13,509 bases of DNA, taken from Parcubacteria group bacterium CG2_30_45_37. GTDB lineage: Bacteria > Patescibacteriota > Patescibacteriia > Patescibacteriales > GWC2-42-12. A model generated the notes under the pieces. The model ran no database searches. It saw only the letters and a program-made list of their open reading frames with translations, and had not been told where the DNA came from. Positions 11,324-13,509 of this stretch are shown one piece after another. Where the stretch lies: assembly GCA_001873515.1 (NCBI GenBank), contig MNZH01000010.1, forward strand, positions 1 to 13,509, read 5' to 3'. A program made the position numbers and the translations under genes. Positions within the stretch are counted from its first letter, which is position 1, and the number at the start of each line of letters is the position of its first letter.

Positions 11324-12853
11324 ATGCAAAATCGGACATTATTTTTCGGCGATAACCTGGAAATTTTAAGAAAAAAGATTGCCAGCGATTTTTTTGATTT
11401 AATATATCTTGACCCGCCGTTCAATTCCAACCGCAATTACAACGTGCTGTTTAAAGAGGGCTTGCAGGACAGTCCGGCGCAGGTGCACGCCTTTGAAGAC
11501 TCCTGGCATTGGACCAACGAATCAAAACACACTTTTGATTATTTGGTGACTAAGACTAACGAGAATATTTCCAATCTAACGCTGGCTTTGGAAAAAATGA
11601 TCGGCCATAATGATATGCTGGCCTATTTGACAATGATGACCGTGCGCTTGATTGAATTGCATCGGGTTTTAAAAAAGACCGGCAGTTTGTATCTGCATTG
11701 CGACCCAACCGCCAGCCATTATTTAAAAATTGTTTTGGATGTGATTTTTGGAAAACAAAATTTTAGAAATGAAATAATTTGGACATATAGGCGTTGGCCG
11801 TCCAAATCAAAATTATTTCAGACAATGCACGATACGATCTTTTTTTATGTGAAGGATGCTAATAAAGGTTATGTTTTTAATACCATATACCAACCATTAG
11901 CTGATATAACTTTAAAGATACATAAAGGGAAAAAACAGCAGGCAACCTTTATTGATGGTAAAAGATTGTCTAGGGATCAAGAGGAAAAATCTATCGGCAC
12001 GCCCATACCCGACTATTGGTATATACCAGCGATTGCGGGTAATGCAAAAGAACGATTGGGTTATCCGACTCAAAAACCAGAAGAGCTGTTAGAAAGAATT
12101 ATTCAAGTTAGCTCAAAGGAAGGGGGCTGGATTTTAGATCCTTTTTGCGGTTGCGGCACAACCGTGGCAGTAGCGGAAAAATTAAAAAGAAATTGGGTAG
12201 GAATTGACATAACTATGTTAGCTGTAAATTTAATAAAGCATAGATTGCATCATAGTTTCGGTTTAGGTTCTAAAGAGATCTATGTTGACGGCTCACCGGC
12301 GGACTTGAGGGGCGCTAAAGAATTATTTAAAAAAGATCCGTTTGAGTTTGAATATTGGGCACTGGATTTAATTAACGCCATGCCGGCGCAGAGCAAAACA
12401 AAAGAGAATATGCGAGGAGCAGATAAGGGCATAGACGGCGTAATCACTTTTCATAAAAATATCATTAACGGCAACGGAAATGGCGTCAGCAAAAATGGCA
12501 ACGGCAAATGGGAATATGGCAAGGTGATAGTCCAAGTAAAGGGCGGCGGCGTGCAAAGAAACCAAATCGCCACTTTAAAAAGCGACGTAGAACGAGAAAA
12601 GGCGGACGCGGGAATTTTTGTAACTTTAGAAAAACCGACCAAGCCGATGATAGGCGAAGCGATTGACGCGGGGATATTTACCACGCCGCTAACCAATAAA
12701 TTTGAATTTCCTAAAATTCAGATTTTAACGGTTGAAGAGTTGTTAAGAGGCGTGATTCCTAAATTGCCGCAGGCCATGGTAAAAAATTATTATAAAGAAG
12801 CCAAATCAATTGAAACCGAAAAAGCTGGGAAGCAGGCGGGGCTGGGAGTGTAA
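11324..12853 (+). CDS. DNA methyltransferase fused to an Mrr-like nuclease domain
   Basis: The 509-aa product is a site-specific DNA methyltransferase of the permuted (beta-like) order: catalytic motif IV DPPF at 30-33 (LIYLDPPFNSNRNYN), then the AdoMet-binding motif I at 272-280 (DPFCGCGTT) and WVGIDI. DPPF favours N6-adenine over N4-cytosine methylation. Residues about 145-250 probably hold target recognition. After residue 335 comes a second domain with GADKGIDG (D371) and VIVQVKGG (Q404, K406), the PD-(D/E)xK signature of Mrr-like restriction endonucleases, followed by DVEREKADAGIFVT. A Gly/Asn-rich insert (NGNGNGVSKNGNGKW, 382-396) separates the two nuclease motifs. The fusion could be a one-protein restriction-modification enzyme; the recognition site cannot be read from sequence. 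It has its own promoter and is divergent from the membrane protein. Confidence 0.9.
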   Translation: MQNRTLFFGDNLEILRKKIASDFFDLIYLDPPFNSNRNYNVLFKEGLQDSPAQVHAFEDSWHWTNESKHTFDYLVTKTNENISNLTLALEKMIGHNDMLAYLTMMTVRLIELHRVLKKTGSLYLHCDPTASHYLKIVLDVIFGKQNFRNEIIWTYRRWPSKSKLFQTMHDTIFFYVKDANKGYVFNTIYQPLADITLKIHKGKKQQATFIDGKRLSRDQEEKSIGTPIPDYWYIPAIAGNAKERLGYPTQKPEELLERIIQVSSKEGGWILDPFCGCGTTVAVAEKLKRNWVGIDITMLAVNLIKHRLHHSFGLGSKEIYVDGSPADLRGAKELFKKDPFEFEYWALDLINAMPAQSKTKENMRGADKGIDGVITFHKNIINGNGNGVSKNGNGKWEYGKVIVQVKGGGVQRNQIATLKSDVEREKADAGIFVTLEKPTKPMIGEAIDAGIFTTPLTNKFEFPKIQILTVEELLRGVIPKLPQAMVKNYYKEAKSIETEKAGKQAGLGV

Positions 12854-12866
12854 TCTCAATAATGCT

Positions 12867-12921
12867 GGATTCCCGCTTTCGCTCGCCTCGCTGGAGCTAT
12901 GGCGAAGCGGGCGGGAATGAC
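12867..12921. repeat. Hairpin repeat E between the methyltransferase and uvrB
   Basis: ATTCCCGC (12869-12876) pairs perfectly with GCGGGAAT (12911-12918). TTCGC (12878-12882) pairs with GCGAA (12902-12906), leaving GCGG bulged, and TCGCC/GGCGA can extend it inward. The ends GGATTCCCGC and GCGGGAATGAC resemble a dispersed bacterial intergenic repeat I know from memory. It sits 14 nt after the methyltransferase stop and next to repeat A copy 2. Confidence 0.6.
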
Positions 12922-12923
12922 AA

Positions 12924-12959
12924 ACCTCACCCCAACCCTCTCCTTGGCAAGGAGAGGGA
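12924..12959. repeat. Hairpin repeat A, copy 2 (abuts the uvrB stop codon)
   Basis: This 36-nt element has the same head and 10-bp palindrome as 10353-10388, with loop GGC in place of ATA (33 of 36 identical). It ends one base from the complement of the uvrB stop codon (12961-12963). The region between the two converging genes (12854-12960) is made up almost entirely of this element and repeat E. Confidence 0.9.
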
Positions 12960-12960
12960 A

Positions 12961-13509
12961 CTATAAAATACTTTCGTGCATTTTGGCTTCAATCGGGCGC
13001 GGCGTGATGCCGTGCTTTTTATTGTAGAGTTCCTGGGTATGGCGGCGGCGGTTGGTTTCGTTAATGGCGTAGCGCATGGCTGGCGTGATTTTATCGCCGT
13101 ACATAATGACTTTGCCTTCCAGGTGGCGTGCCGCCCGCCCCATGGTCTGGATTAAAGAAGTTTCATTACGCAGAAAGCCGGACATGTCCGCGTCTAAAAT
13201 GGCGACCAAGGAGACTTCGGGCAAATCCAGGCCTTCGCGCAGTAAATTAATGCCCACTAAAACATCATATTTACCCAAACGCAAATCGCGTAAAATATCC
13301 ACCCGCTCCAGGGTTTCCACATCGCTATGAAGATACTGCACTTTGATTTTTTGTTCAGCTAAGTAAGCGGCCAGTTCTTCGGCCATGCGCTTGGTCAAGG
13401 TCGTGACTAAAACGCGCTGGCTTTTAGCTACGCGCGCGGCAACTTCTTTGATTAAGTCCTGAATTTGCCCAACGCTGGGCCTGACTTCTACCTCTGGGTC
13501 TAAGAGGCC
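12961..13509 (-). CDS. uvrB: Excinuclease ABC subunit B, C-terminal part (partial, runs off the window)
   Basis: UvrB is the helicase-like damage-verification subunit of nucleotide excision repair. The minus-strand frame stays open to the right edge, so the start is outside the window; 182 residues are visible. They begin with the conserved GLLDPEVEVRPSVGQIQDLI, then RVLVTTLTKRMAEEL, helicase motif V (INLLREGLDLPE) and motif VI (QTMGRAARH), then ETNRRRHTQELYNKKHGITP. The protein ends PIEAKMHESIL, where most UvrB proteins continue for tens of residues into a UVR domain that docks UvrC. Here the stop TAG is followed after one base by hairpin repeat A, and no UVR sequence is found in the 107-nt gap before the methyltransferase gene. 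The UVR module therefore seems to be lost. Confidence 0.95.
   Translation of the reverse strand, partial: GLLDPEVEVRPSVGQIQDLIKEVAARVAKSQRVLVTTLTKRMAEELAAYLAEQKIKVQYLHSDVETLERVDILRDLRLGKYDVLVGINLLREGLDLPEVSLVAILDADMSGFLRNETSLIQTMGRAARHLEGKVIMYGDKITPAMRYAINETNRRRHTQELYNKKHGITPRPIEAKMHESIL

Noticed and set aside
93..12959. CRISPR array from the repeated palindromes
   Set aside because: The copies are isolated, not regularly spaced, and there are no cas genes.

Overview
The window looks like a moderately AT-rich chromosome segment from an uncultured bacterium of the Candidate Phyla Radiation (Patescibacteria, probably Parcubacteria-like). This placement is inferred. The signs are short intergenic gaps, few Shine-Dalgarno sequences, several lysine/glutamate-rich proteins of unknown family, a shortened UvrC, a large intein in an essential gene, and many short palindromic repeats that sit both between genes and in frame inside genes. 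The standard code with TGA as stop fits every gene seen. No tRNA, rRNA or CRISPR array was found.

Layout. Bases 3-149 are the acidic tail of an unknown protein. Bases 166-360 hold a decayed HigB/RelE-type toxin gene. A tight three-gene run follows (379-2932): a 564-aa coiled-coil protein, a 64-aa helical protein and a metallo-beta-lactamase-fold hydrolase, closed by a rho-independent terminator. A new promoter (3016-3044) then precedes a 134-aa single-pass membrane protein and gyrA. GyrA carries a 435-aa intein with LAGLIDADG motifs directly after the catalytic tyrosine. Downstream on the same strand are a tandem-receiver response regulator, a six-cysteine [4Fe-4S] ferredoxin whose stop codon lies in a branched palindrome, a six-helix membrane protein resembling YjdF/DUF2238, and a short uvrC. 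A minus-strand four-helix membrane protein and a plus-strand DNA methyltransferase-nuclease fusion are fired from divergent, nearly touching promoters at 11253-11296. The window ends in the 3' part of a minus-strand uvrB.

Functional themes. DNA topology (GyrA), nucleotide excision repair (UvrB, UvrC) and self/non-self DNA marking (the methyltransferase-nuclease) dominate, but they are not one operon. The strongest observations are: (1) the intein in the GyrA active site; (2) a family of short hairpin repeats that enters coding sequence in frame in uvrC, gyrA and the first partial gene, with a near-identical copy abutting the stop codon of uvrB; (3) UvrB lacking its C-terminal UVR module while UvrC has a degenerate UVR region and no HhH tail; (4) a compact three-way-junction palindrome at the ferredoxin 3' end; and (5) a single-chain methyltransferase-Mrr-like nuclease with mosaic base composition in its middle.
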